This document shows positions 11,626 to 23,886 of a DNA stretch of 64,000 nucleotides, in pieces. The notes below the pieces were generated by a model. That model did no database searches. It worked only from the letters and a program-made list of their open reading frames with translations, and was not told where the DNA came from. Every line of letters begins with the position of its first letter. Positions within the stretch are counted from its first letter, which is position 1. Source of the stretch: Cannabis sativa (taxonomy: Eukaryota; Streptophyta; Magnoliopsida; Rosales; Cannabaceae). The stretch is from the NCBI RefSeq assembly GCF_029168945.1, contig NC_083602.1:26709323-26773322 (forward strand), in the 5' to 3' direction. Position numbers and translations under genes: made by a program.

Positions 11626-12288
11626 TTAATGGGCTCCTCTTTCTATGAGTTTCAATCTACTTGGAAAAGGTGGAGGAAGGACATAAGTTGGTACAATTGG
11701 TTTGTATGACTTTTTCAGTGATGGTGGAACAACTAAAGTAGGAGATTCAACCTTTGGTGGAGATGATTCTTCAAGGGATGAATTTCTCACTTCATGACTT
11801 GGAATCAAATCATTAACTTCTTGGTGTGGTGATTCAAGTTGTTTACCACTTTGGACAGTGATGCCACTGACATTCTCTATTAGATTACTCTCTACTTGTG
11901 AAGGCATAATGTTTGAACATTGAATTTCATATTCACTAGTAGATGTTTCCCTTGACTCCGCAGGATTCTCTAACTTTTGTAGAGATTGTTGAAAGATTTG
12001 CATATTTTTCTGAAAGTTTTTTTGACACTGTATCCTATTTTGTTTCATTTCTAAAGTAGCAGCCTTCAAAGAGTTGCTCATATCAATAAGAGCACGTTCT
12101 AGATCTGGTGATAGTACAGGAGGATAGTAAGAAGTTGGTTGAACATATTGATGAATTCCATTGTAGGAAGTGCTACAATAATCTCCCCATTGTTGATTGT
12201 ATGTGTAAGTGTCATAGTAGGGATTATATTGATACACTTGTGGCGAGGTATAATAAGAATCATAGTATTGTTGATTGTACATCGCCAT
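11626..12288 (-). pseudogene. Gag-like frame of the Athila-like element
   Basis: A continuous minus-strand frame. The likely start is the Met at 12288 (MAMYNQQYYDSYYTSPQVYQ); an upstream in-frame Met at 12333 is possible. It is rich in Tyr, Gln and Pro at the N-terminus, then a likely coiled segment (SPDLERALIDMSNSLKAATL, followed by Gln/Asn-rich sequence), then Ser/Pro-rich with VVPPSLKKSYKPIVPTYVLP. The last part resembles the gag/protease linker of Athila-type elements. There is no zinc knuckle. It stops at 11626, about 95 bp before the protease-like frame opens in another register. The function is inferred only from position and composition. Confidence 0.5.
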
Positions 12289-12504
12289 GTTTCTAAAGGA
12301 AGATCTGAAAATTAAAACCACAACTAGAAGCACAAGTTAGTAACAAAAATTAAAAAAATAGAAAAAATTTTCTAATAAATTTTTCTTTAAATATCTATCT
12401 TTTATTTGATAAAAAAATCTAATAATTTATTCTTCTAATGTTTTTTTTGAAAAAAAAAATTAAAAATACTAAAAACTAAATATGAATAATAAAATAAAAC
12501 AATA

Positions 12505-12523
12505 GGACCCGGCAACGGCGCTA
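12505..12523 (-). promoter_or_regulatory. Primer-binding site, tRNA-Asp type
   Basis: On the minus strand, shortly inside the 5' LTR, the sequence reads TAGCGCCGTTGCCGGGTCC. This is close to the TGGCGCCGTTGCCGGGGA found in Athila/Tat Ty3/Gypsy elements that prime from tRNA-Asp. It fixes the element's orientation as minus. Confidence 0.75.
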
Positions 12524-12529
12524 AAAATT

Positions 12530-14013
12530 TGATGCGTGTCGTAAGCCACCACAAATTTACTATTTATTTTTAATTCCAATACTTCCAATTATTTTAGTAT
12601 AATCGTAAGTAAGGGTCGATCCCACGAGGACTATGTTTATTTAATTATTCATAATTTAGTAACAAGAATTAGAAAAACAGGGGTTTTGAAGATTAGAATA
12701 AAAATTTCAATAATAAAAATAAAAGAAAATAACAAATTTAAAGTAAAGAATATGATATGAGAAACTAGTTAAAGGTTATTCGCCACCCTCAACAATCATT
12801 CCTAATTTCTATTAAAGAATGTAATTTTCAGTTTCCAATCAAACTATTAATCCCGCAGATAACGCTGAAGCAGTCAATTATTTCAATCTCCCTATTGTAT
12901 GTAATCAAGGCAAAGCGCTCAATAATTAACTCTTTTACCTAAAGCAGTAAATCCACGAAGCATGCAATTTATTTAATTTAGATAAAGCATTGAGTTTTAT
13001 GGAGATAGACTAATCTAGGCAACAAATTAATGAAGCATATAATTCATTTAACCTAGGTTCTATTCTTCATCACAAATAAAATTGTAATTTGTCACAAACA
13101 CTTAGAATCCTAGACTATTAGGTGAATAGTAATCCTAAGATGACAGTAGATTAAAGTAAAATCTAATTTAGCGGCCGTCTAAACAAGATTAAAACAATAA
13201 TCATAGCATTGAACATAGAAGAATAGAAGCAATTTGATATAATGGAAACTAAAAATTAACATTCAATAATGAAATTAAGAATTCATGTTTCGAGTTTTGA
13301 AATAACCCTTAACTAAAAGAAAACTACTCAGAATTAGACATTATAATGATAATCATAATAAATAGTAAGAGTTTCTCTCTCTAATTTGTAGCTTTTTCTA
13401 GACTTCTCCCATTCGTAGTGTAAGATGTCTTATTTATAATAATAGGAAAATAGATTTGAATCTTATTAGAACTAGAATTCAATTTATAGTGGACAGATAA
13501 ATCTCCTTAGAATTAGGATTCTATTTATAATAGTATCAGGAAATATCTCACTAAAAGAAAAGATAACTCATCTGTTGAAAAAAAGATAAAAATTCGCAAC
13601 TGTACTTGAAAAGCTATCTTTATTTTTGCTATCTTTTTTCCAGAAATTTCCTATTGCAACGACTGATAGTATTTTGGCCATAACTCTCTTGATATTACTC
13701 GGAATCGGACGATTAAAGATGTTCTGAAAAGCTAAGAACGAGATCTAAAACTTTTATGTTGAGCTCCAAGTCCAATTCTGCCTCTAAGTTTGTCCAAATT
13801 GGAAATTAAGTTCCGCCTTGTACAATTGAGCTCGCTGACTTCCACTATTTTCTACCAAAATATGCTAAAATCCCTCCAAAGACTCAAAATGCATGAATAG
13901 TCTTTAAAATAGCCTAACAAATAAAAATCACACTAATCAATAATTTAAAGAATCAATTTAAGAATATTAATAAATAAATTAATCATATTTATAAGATAAA
14001 TATGGACTCATCA
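12530..14013 (-). repeat. 5' LTR of the Athila-like element
   Basis: About 1484 bp. On the plus strand it begins TGATGCGTGTCGTAAGCC and ends GGACTCATCA. It aligns throughout with 7791-9490, except that the 3' LTR carries roughly 215 extra bases (about 8835-9065) with no counterpart here. Followed by TTGTA (14014-14018). Confidence 0.88.
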
Positions 14014-14694
14014 TTGTAGCTTTACAATAATGTAACTATCATCTACAAAGAGCATGTGGGACACACGAGGGGCCCCGTTTGCCACCTTACAACCATGTAA
14101 CCAACTGAGCCTCTCATATTTTTTTCAACAATGCTGAGAGTCCTTCAGCACACAGAATAAAGAGGTACGGGGATAACAAATCTCCTTATCTTATACCTCG
14201 AGAGGGGATAATTGGTCACATCTCATTATTACCATGAATAATCTTATATTGGGCAGACATAACACATTTTATCAAGAGGCAAACCCAACTTTCAACAAAG
14301 CCCAACTTTCGTAAAACAGCCTCTTAAAAATTCCATTCATTGCGGTCATACACTTTGTTCATGTCAAGCTTAAGTGCCATAAAACCATCTTTCCCTTTAT
14401 GCTTCCTTTTTAAGTAATGAAGAATCTCAAAAAAGACTGGGATGTTGTCAGTGATAGGCCTAGCCGGAATGAAAGTACTCTGGGTATCTGACACTATATA
14501 ATCCATAAATAACTTCATACGATTCACCACAACCTTTGTGATGATTTTATACATGACGTTACACAGAGCTATTGGGTGCAAATCAACCATAAACACAGGG
14601 TGCTTCTCTTTTAGAATAAGAACTACAATTGCCAAACTACAACCCTCCACAAACTCACCATTTTGGAAAAAAGAACAGACATCAGACACCACAT
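14014..14694 (-). pseudogene. LINE fragment B: reverse-transcriptase core
   Basis: Minus-strand translation gives VSDVCSFFQNGEFVEG, then IALCNVMYKIITKVVVNRMK, STFIPARPITDN and LKLDMNKVYDRNEW. After a stop come GDLLSPYLFILCAEGLSALL and, at about 14025-14060, MLFVDDSYIIVK, the YxDD-type active-site box in F-V-D-D form. These are successive RT motifs of a plant LINE. Several stops interrupt it. It joins fragment C across the Athila-like element (TTGTA duplication) and fragment A across the Copia LTR (CACAT at 14690-14694 and 28273-28277). Confidence 0.85.
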
Positions 14695-15975
14695 TGTTGA
14701 AATTATTTTACCAGGATCTTAGATCTACTCACAAGTATGTTGATTAACATCCTAAATATGAACTTCTAAAACGATTATAAGTAAACATATATAAAGTATG
14801 AGAAACCTTACATTGGGTGCGGCGGAATAATATGTCTCCTTCCACTCAGATCTCTAACATTTGTATCCTTTCTGTCGCAGAGTATTATCAAGATTTGAGC
14901 CCGAATATCCTTCTTTGTTGAATCTGGATTCTTCACGATCTTCCACACTATAATTGAGGTACTGCTTGCTGTGTGTGGGCACTACTCTATCACTTGGGGA
15001 TTTCGAAACAATCAAAGAAGAAGAAGAAAGAGAGGTGGCGGCTAGGTTTAGAGAGATGGCTCAGGTTTTCTCTGAAAGGAATGAGATGCAATGTGTTGTT
15101 TCCTAAAGCCATTACTTTCTATTTATAGAATACTACATAGGGTTAGGGTTGAATTACTTGGCATTAAAATAATGAAAATATTAAATGATAAAACCCTATG
15201 CATGTGGCCGGCCATGGCTTGTGGATATGGGCCTCACTTTTGCAATTTTGCTGTTTTATCATTTCTACATCCCATTTTCTCAAAAAATGCCAATTTTCAA
15301 ATTCAACCATTTAAATGTCAATTTTAACTATTTAATAAATATAATTAATTATTAAATAATATTATCATTTATTATATTTATTAATTACACTAACTAAAGT
15401 CTCTTAATTAACAAATCTACCCTATAAACTCTTTCTTTACAGTTTCGCCCTTAATAAGTGATAAATTCACAAATAGACATAGTCTAACTTGAGAATTATA
15501 ATTGATTAATCAAAACCAATTAAATGAGTCTTACAAGTAGTATTGTCTCAACTAGTGTGGGGACCATGGGCCTATATATCTGAGCTTCCAATAAGCAGAT
15601 CAAGAATTTACCTCTTAAATTCACTGACTTATTAATTCTTCGTTAAATCCACGCATAGAACTTAGAATTGCACTCTCAGCTATATAGAATGCTCTATATG
15701 TTACACCATATAGACACGCTATTAATTATCTATTGTTATAATCCTAATTTGATCAATGATCCTCTATATAGATGATCTACACTGTAAAGGGATTAAATTA
15801 CCGTAACACCCTACAATGTATTTTATCCTTAAAACACTTAACCCCGTATAAATGATATTTCAGCTAAGTGAAATCAGTACTCCACCATTTATTTTTGTTT
15901 GGTTAAGCCCGAAGGAAATCATCCTTTACTTTCTATTCGCCAGATAGAAGCTATAGATTCCACATTTATGTTAGC
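14695..15975 (-). repeat. 1.9-kb Copia solo LTR, member 3, left part (split by the Tekay element)
   Basis: Reverse-oriented copy starting TGTTGAAATTATTTTACC. It runs 1281 bp and is interrupted at TTAGC (15971-15975) by the Tekay insertion; the remaining 591 bp resume at 27682. The outer boundary has CACAT at 14690-14694, matched by 28273-28277, which is a perfect 5-bp duplication. Minus-strand TATA box at 15120-15127. Confidence 0.88.
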
Positions 15976-18397
15976 TGTAACGCCCTAAATAATTAGGCGC
16001 GCTACCCAGAATGCTTATGAAAACCTAATCCCCTAATCGGGATTACTAATTAAAATAGCGCATAATTTAAACTTTTATATTAAACAGAATGAAAATAAAA
16101 CTTGTAATATATTTAAACTTTTTAAAATAGTTGGGATCCCAAAAATATTTACAAACTTATTACAAGTCCTTTCTTTCTAGCCGACCTAAGCGGCAAAACA
16201 GAATACAAAAGTCAACACTGTTAGACCCATAACCTGCTTGGTCTGAAGTGGCATGAACATGTACATTCTTCGCCCTGCTCCTAAAACTCATGGTTGATCG
16301 GCTAATGCCTTACCCTTTCCTGCACAGTAGAGCACGCGTGAGCCAAGCCCAGCAAGACAGTATAAATCATAATAAATATAATATGCTCATTCACATATGT
16401 CTGTATAGCACAGACCTGATCATTATATCAACATGCCCAATTGATGTCTACGTCGCGTAGACCTATGTGTTACGCTCACACATCTAATTAAATCTACGTG
16501 ACGTAGACCCACGTGTTGTTCTCACACGTCTATATACATTAAGGCCTTAGAAGTGGTTCATCTCGGTTATGTGTACCGAGTCCAACCTGATTATGCCTTG
16601 AGCGCATAATCCCTAAATCTTATTTCAATTAACATGGCATGGCATTTATACACATATATCACTAGGGTAATAACCCTAGGCTATTAGACCGTTCCTATTA
16701 GGGTAATAACCCTAATCCCGGTTACTAAACATTCATGCATATCATTCTCAACATAAGCGCCACTGCGTATACTCTACGTGCTAATCACTTTCTTACCTGT
16801 TGTCCCGCAATAGTAGAGATTCCAAATCCCCGGGTGCTCCTGACCAGGTGTCGGTAATCCTAGTCACAATACCGAGATTTACACAAATAGGGTTAATCCC
16901 TAAATTCACTTCCACAAAAATATAAAATTGGCATCCAAATCACAAATAATCACATAGAGCTCGAAAAGAGCTTTCCAATGGTATAAAGAACGTCCCAAAC
17001 GGAGTCCCGAGTCAAAAGTTATGGCAAAAATAAAAACTTAAAAAAAATAACAATCTGCCATTATCATGGTCGCGACCACTGGGTTTAAAAATCCAGAAAA
17101 CCCAGATTTCAGCTTTGAAAATATGCCAAACTCACCCCCAATTCAACCCAAACATGCATATATCTCAAAATCACCAAATAGAGCTGCTAGCATAAATCGG
17201 AGGATCAAAAACACATATCTCATGCATTAAATCCAACAATAAACTTCATAATTTTAGATTACAAATCCTTGAACATCATGCTTCATTCAAGAGCATAATT
17301 CAACAAAACTTCATACTTGCAACCTTAAATCTCTAGGCATGAATTAACCTTATTTTCCAGCAACCAAAACATAACAAACACATGGATTCAAGCTAGAAAA
17401 CATTTCAAGAATCCCATCTATAGCTCACACTAAACCCAATCCAACTTAACAAAACTCAAGCTCTTGAACAAGAGCTTCATCTCTAACAGCTCAAATAATT
17501 TCCACCCATGAAAACATCATTTTAAACATGAAATTCCAACCTAGAAATACCATACAATCTCTGCCCAAGCTCAACAACAAATCATACAATAAATAGAAGC
17601 TCAATTGCACAAGTTTAACATCAATTCACTCAACATGCAACGAGAACATTCAAAACTCATAGAACATGCTATTTCCACAATATTTTAGCAATTAAAACAA
17701 GGTTAGGGTCATAGAACTACCTTGATTCTCAACAAAACAAGAGCAAAGATTTTCCTCCAAACTCAAGCTTCAATCAAACACAACAACCAAGCTTTTTCTT
17801 CAACAATTCAAGTTTTGAAAACAAGAGGGTAAGAGAGGGAGAGGGTTCGGGTGAGAGATAAACACAAGCAGAAATTACTTTGATTTTTCTTCAAAAATCA
17901 CTTTTAATTCAAGTAAATCAAATATGGTCAAATGACCATTTTGCCCCCATAGCTTAAATCCACACATACTCACCAACACAAGGGTAATTTTGCCATTTCA
18001 TGCATTAATAATTCACAAATAATTTCAGATTATCACATATCAAATAAAAATGCCAAATAACCAATCCAATTTACATTTCGGGCACGAACCCGGTTCGGCC
18101 CGAAATTTCCGGTTGTGACTATACCGCGCTAACCTGTCAGAACACACCTGAAAAGACAACACAAGAATACTATATAATAATATAGTTCTATTAAGCACGT
18201 AATTAAATTAATCTCATCAATTTACCCTTTTCGGGTCATAATTACCAAAATGCCCCTGGCTCACCAACGGGGTCTTTGACATATTAAAATTCATAAAATT
18301 TCACATATATTGAACTATATAATAATATAATTCCTCACTTATTCATTATTATCTAATTAGGGTTTTGTTAATCCTTTTCTTAATTCTGGGTATTACA
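15976..18397 (-). repeat. 3' LTR of the Tekay element
   Basis: 2422 bp, the partner of 25261-27676. It has the same ACGT-rich tandem repeat (about 16444-16534) and palindrome (17067-17078). The polypurine tract lies immediately to its right on the plus strand (element-upstream). Confidence 0.92.
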
Positions 18398-18429
18398 ATT
18401 ACCCCCTCCTTATAGAAATTTCGTCCCGA

Positions 18430-21400
18430 AATTTACCTGAACAACTCCAGATATTTCTGCTACATATCCGTCTTGAGTTCCCAGGCTGCCTCTTCTACTT
18501 TACTGTTCCTCCACAGTACTTTCACCATTGCCACAGTCTTGCTTCTCAAGACTTTCTCTCTTCTATCAAGTACTTTCACTGGTTGCTCCTCATATGACAA
18601 ATCTGGCTAGAGTTCCAATGCTTCATAACTCAGAATATGGGACGAGTCTGAGACATATTTCTGAAGCATAGAAACATGAAACACATTATGTACAGCTGCC
18701 AGCGCTGGGGGCATAGCCAACCTGTACGCTACTTGCCCTATCCTCTCAAGGATTTCAAAAGGTCCAATGAACCTTGGGCTAAGTTTTCGTTTCTTCCCAA
18801 AGCGCTTTATGCCTTTCATCGGAGATATTCGAAGAAATACCATGTCCCTGACCTGAAAATCAATATCTCGACGCTTTGGATCGGCATAACTCTTCTGCTT
18901 ACTCTGAGCCGCAAGCATTCGCGCTCTAATCTTATTAACTGCCTCACTTGTTTTCTGAACAGCTTCGGGACCCAAGAACTTTCTTTCACCCACTTCATCC
19001 CAGTGAATAGGTGATCTACATTTTCTTCCATATAAAAGTTTGTAAGGAGCCATCCCGATTGTTTCCTGATAGCTGTTATTATAAGAAAACTCAATCAGGG
19101 GAAGGTACGTTACCCATGATCCCTCAAAGTCAAGCACAAATTCCCGTAGCATGTCTTCTAAAATCTAAATGGTCCTCTCGGATTGCCCATCCGTCTGAGG
19201 ATGAAAAGCTGTGCTGAACTTTAACTGAGTACCCATAGCTCGATGCAGACTCTCCCAGAATCTTGATGTAAACTTCGGATCTCTATCTAACACAATGGAC
19301 TTTGGGACACCATGCAGACGAACAATTTCTCTAACATACAACTCATCATACTGGTCAATAGAGAAATTCGTCCGAACAGGTAAAAAGTGAGGAGACTTTG
19401 TAAACCTGTCTACTATGACCCACACAGAGTCAAATTGTCCCGTGGTTCTAGGCATACCTACCACGAAGTCCATAGCAATGTCTTCCTATTTCCACTCTGG
19501 TATATTTAGTGGTTGCAGCAACCCTGCAGGTCGCTGGTGCTCAGCTTTCACTTGTTGACACATAAGGCACTTTGCAACATATTCAGCGATGTCATTCTTC
19601 ATGCCTGGCCACCAAAACATGGCTTCCAAGTCTTGGTACATCTTCGTTGACCCTGGATGAACCGAATAAGGAGTTATGTGAGACTCATCCATGAACTCTT
19701 TCTTGATGTTCTCATCCATAGGCACACAAACTCGACTTCCAAATCTCAACATTCCCGTTTCATCCACTGAGAAATCACTAGCCTTCCCAGCTAAAACCCT
19801 AGCTCAGGTTTTTATCAATTCCGAATCTTGTTTTTGTGCTTCTTTTATTCTCTCTAGAAGAGTGGATTTCAGGGTAATATTAGCTAATTTCCCTACGACC
19901 AACTCAATCTGAGCACGAGTCATTTCATTTGCTAACTGTCGGGAGATTTGCTTCATAGAATTCAACTGACTCTGACCTTTTCTACTCAAAGCGTCAGCAA
20001 CCACATTGGCCTTACCAGGATGATAAAGGATCTCACAATCATAATCCTTCACCAATTCTAGCCAACGTCTTTGTCTCATATTCAAGTCTTTCTGGGTAAA
20101 GAAGTATTTCAGACTCTTGTGATCAGTGTATATCTCACATTTCTCGCCATAAAGGTAATGCCGCCAAATCTTTAGCGCAAATACCACTGCTGCGAGTTCT
20201 AAACCGTGAGTAGGGTACCTCTGCTCGTACTCCTTTAACTACCGAGAAGCATACACTATTACCCTCCCAGCCTGGATAAGCACACAGCCGAGACCCTGTC
20301 TCGAGGCATCACAATATACCACAAACTTTTCCTTATCTGAAGGAAGAGTTAGTACAGGAGCGGTAATCAAGCGTTGCTTTAACTTCAGGAAACGTTTCTC
20401 ACACCGATCAGTCCAAACAAACTTCTGGTTCTTTTGGGTCAGCTCTGTTAAGGGTACACTAATCTTTGAGAAACCCTCAACGAACCAACGATAATAACCA
20501 GCCAAACCCTGAAAACTTCTGACCTCTATAGCTGACTTCGGTGCTGGCCAATCCCGAACAGCTTCAATTTTGGACCGATCCACCATGATCCCATCTTTAT
20601 CCACTATGTGCCGAAAAAATGAGACACGGGATAACCAGAATTCACACTTTTTGAACTTAGCATAAAGCTTGTGATCCCGCAACCTTTGTAAAACTGCTCT
20701 GAGATGCAACTCATGTTCTTCTTCCTTCTCAAAGTACACTAAAATGTCATCAATAAACACAGTCACAAACCTATCCAGATAATCCTTAAACACCCGGTTC
20801 ATCAAATCCATAAATGTCGTCGGGGCATTAGTGAGCCCAAAAGACATCACAAGAAATTCATAGTTCCATACCGAGTACGGAACGTAGTTTTCAGGATATC
20901 TTCCTCTCGAATTCTTAGCTGATGATAGCCCGAGCGAAGATCGATCTTGGAAAAGACCGTCTTCCCTTCAGTTGGTCAAACAGATCATCAATCCGAGGTA
21001 AAGGATACTTGTTCTTAATGGTAAGCTTGTTCAACTCCCGGTAGTCAATACACATTCGCAGGGTTCCGTCTTTCTTCTTCACAAATAGAACCGGAGCTCC
21101 CCAAGGTGAGTAGCTCGGTCTAATGAATCCCAAATTCAGCAACTCTTGTAATTGTATCTTCAATTCCTTCAACTCAGCTGGAGTCGTTCGGTACGGTGCC
21201 TTAGATACTGGATCCACTCCCGGAGCCAGTTCAATAACAAATTCAATTTCCCGGACAGGTGGCAATCCCGACAAATCTTTTGGAAAGACATCAAGAAACT
21301 CGCATACCAATCTCGTATTTTCAGGCCCTGATGTCACAGGTTGGCTAGTGTCCACTGCAGTAACTATGAACCCTAGCCAACCTCTACCCATCAGGTCTTT

Positions 21401-21979
21401 AGCTTTCAACAATGATATTCTCGGTATGTGTGCTCCCTGAACCTTACCCACAAACACCGCTGGGTTAGCACTATCGGGCTCAAACACTACCATCTTCCGT
21501 TTACAGTCAATCGTCGCTCCATACTTAGACAGAAAATTCATTCCCAGGATTATGTCAAAATCAGACAATTGTAACTCAATAGATTGGCAGTCAACTCACA
21601 ACCGTCAACCCAAAAAGATAAAGATCGAATCCACCTTGTGGACACTATCAGGTCTCCCGAGGGTAACAGGGTTCCAAACCCCGAAGCATAAATATCACAT
21701 GGCTTATGTAAACTTTCTATCACTCTACTCGATACATATGAATGAGTAGCTCCCGAGTCAAATAACACAGTATATGAACAACCATTAATAGACAACTGAC
21801 CTGTCACAACTGACGGACTAGCATCAGCGTCTGCCTGAGTTATAGTGAAAAGTCGCCCCGAGTTCTGAGCAGCATTCTTCTTAGGCTCTTCTTTCCTGGC
21901 TTGGGGACAGTCCCTGATAAAGTGGCCCACCATGCCACATTGGAAACATGCCTTGGCTCGACACTCACCAGGAGGATGC
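18430..21979 (-). pseudogene. Tekay gag end and pol: zinc knuckle, protease, RT, RNase H, integrase, chromodomain (multiple lesions)
   Basis: In order: zinc knuckle CFQCGMVGHFIRDC (about 21900-21945), protease LFDSGATHSYVS (about 21760), RT with [20 protein letters not shown] and catalytic FIDDILVY (about 20735), and RNase H with [13 protein letters not shown] and [20 protein letters not shown]. Then integrase: the zinc-binding HITPYSVHPGSTKMY..CLMCQQ, and catalytic-core landmarks MDFVVGMPRTTGQFD, VIVDRFTKSPHFLPV and HPQTDGQSERTI. The chromodomain segment LDRREKVLRSKTVAMVKVLW follows. Lesions include a frame break near 20890 and stops near 20237, 19800, 19485, 19164 and 18606. It could not encode a full polyprotein. 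Confidence 0.92.
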
Positions 21980-23886
21980 TGTTGGGTTTTATGCCCTAAA
22001 TAAAACTCTTTACAATCTGATTAGTTATCAATATAAGAAATTTGAAGTGATTGATGTTTGCATGAATTTTACATGCTAATGGTTTAATATGTTTGATATG
22101 TTTATTACATTCATACACACAAAATCAGTTAAATCCAGATCATATGTTTATTCACAACTACAGTATCGTCAACACAGTGGAATGTGATTGTGATCATATG
22201 AATCAAAAGACTTGGTCCCTGTTTCATCAGTGTATTGGATTTACACTAATGTGATAATCAGCGATGATGTGTACTTACACTTGGAGTAAGTGTTATGTTC
22301 TTTCCAGGACATTAGTAAAGTATACTAGTTTCGAATGTATGGAGTATACATTGGACTGGACCGGTATTGCAACTAAGTTAAGATATTACAAACTTACCGT
22401 TGTATATATCTTTCCAAGTCAATATCAGTAGTTGATCTTAAGATTAAAAGAATCTAAATCCTGATATGCTTAGGCTCAACTCAGGAGTGCTATTCATGTT
22501 CTTTGATTTATTAGTTAAGCCTACTTTTGGGTCAGGGTGATACGTATATTTTGGGAACATGATAGTATGATTGAGTGGGAGTGCTGAACATAAATATGGA
22601 ATCTATAGCTTCTACTGGTGTGTAGAAGTCAAGTGATGATTCCCTTCGAGCTTAGCAAATAGAAGTAAATGGATGAGCTCTTGTTTAACTGACTAATTAT
22701 TTGATCACTAAACACCATTTACAGGTAGCTAAGTGTTTTAAGGGGCAAAATACATTGAGGGGTGAGAACGGTAAAGAAATCCCATCTCGATGTAGATCAT
22801 CTATATAGAGGATCTTTAAATCACAATAAGATTATAACAATGGTTAAATGAGATAGTATATTGATATCGTGAAACATACAATATGCACTATATAAGTCTG
22901 AGAGTGCAATTCTAAGTTCTAAGAGTGGATTCAACGAAGAATTAATAAGTAGGAATTTACTTGGTAAATTTGGTTCACTTATTGGAAGCTCAGCATATAG
23001 ATCCATGGTCCCCATTCTAGTTGAGAACATTCTGCTTGTAAGACTCATTAATTGATTCGTGATTGATCAATTATAATTCTAAAGTTAGACTATGTCTAAT
23101 TTTATGAATTTTCACTAAGCAAGGGTGAAATTGTAAAGAAAAGAGTTTCTAGGTTTATTTATTTATTAATGGACTTTATATGTCTAATTAATAATTAAAT
23201 TAAATGACAATATTATTTAATAATGTATTTTAGTTATTAAATAATTAGTTTTGACATTTAAAAGGTTAGAATTGGAAAATTGGCGTTTTTGAGAAAATAG
23301 AGATAAAATTTGATAAAACTGCAAAATCAAGTGAGGCCCAATACAACACCATGGCCGGCCACTTAATGTGGGATTTCAAATTAATATTTTCATTATTTTA
23401 ATGCCAAATAATTTCTAACCTAAACCTAGTAGTTGCCTATAAATAGAAAGTGATGGCTCAGTCACAATACATGCTTTCATTAGTAATTTGACAGAAATTT
23501 CTCTCTTCAGAAAAACTGAGCCTTCCCCACTTTCTATACCTGGCCGAAACCCTCTCTCCTCTTTTCTCCTTCATCAATTTCGACCCTAGTGAAAGAGTGA
23601 GTGCCCACACACAGCAAGCAGTAACTCAATCATAGATTGGAAGACTGTGAAGGATCAAACTTGAAGAAGAAGGACATTCGGGCTCAGATCTTGATTATAC
23701 TCTGCTACAGAAAGGATTCAAGGGTTAGAGATCTGAGTGGAAGGAGACATTAATTCTGCTGCATCAATGTAAGGTTTTCTTAACTTTATATGTGTTTAAT
23801 TTATCGTTTTAGAAAGTTCATATTTAGGATGTTTAAACAACATACTTCTGAGTAGATCTAAGATCCTGGTAAAATATATTCCAACA
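21980..23886 (+). repeat. 1.9-kb Copia solo LTR inserted in Tekay gag, member 4
   Basis: 1907 bp, TGTTGGG to CCAACA. It is flanked by a perfect 5-bp duplication, GATGC (21975-21979, 23887-23891), in the middle of the gag zinc-knuckle coding region. No internal Copia sequence remains. TATAAATA box at 23439-23446. It closely matches the reverse copy at 5153-7061. Confidence 0.94.
23439..23446 (+). promoter_or_regulatory. Conserved TATA box of the 1.9-kb Copia LTR family
   Basis: TATAAATA followed by GAAAGTGATGG. The same box occurs at the equivalent place in the other copies: 1891-1898 (+), 5606-5613 (-), 15120-15127 (-) and 40807-40814 (+). It lies about 450 bp before the LTR end, so transcripts would start about 25-30 bases further on. 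Confidence 0.6.

Larger units (their letters stand above)
7791..14013 (-). mobile_element. Non-autonomous Athila-like Ty3/Gypsy retrotransposon (gag-protease only)
   Basis: A 6.2-kb element with two LTRs (12530-14013 at its 5' end, 7791-9490 at its 3' end), a perfect 5-bp target duplication TTGTA (7786-7790, 14014-14018), a tRNA-Asp-type primer site beside the 5' LTR and a polypurine tract beside the 3' LTR. Between the LTRs are only a gag-like and a protease-like frame. No reverse transcriptase, RNase H or integrase remains recognisable in the roughly 3 kb available. It must therefore have moved with proteins supplied by a relative. It sits in the LINE between fragments B and C. Confidence 0.85.

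Noticed and set aside
18676..19217. Plus-strand frames opposite Tekay integrase, and others at 21123-21440 and 24012-24329
   Set aside because: Antisense shadows of gag-pol. The minus-strand translation matches known retroelement domains.
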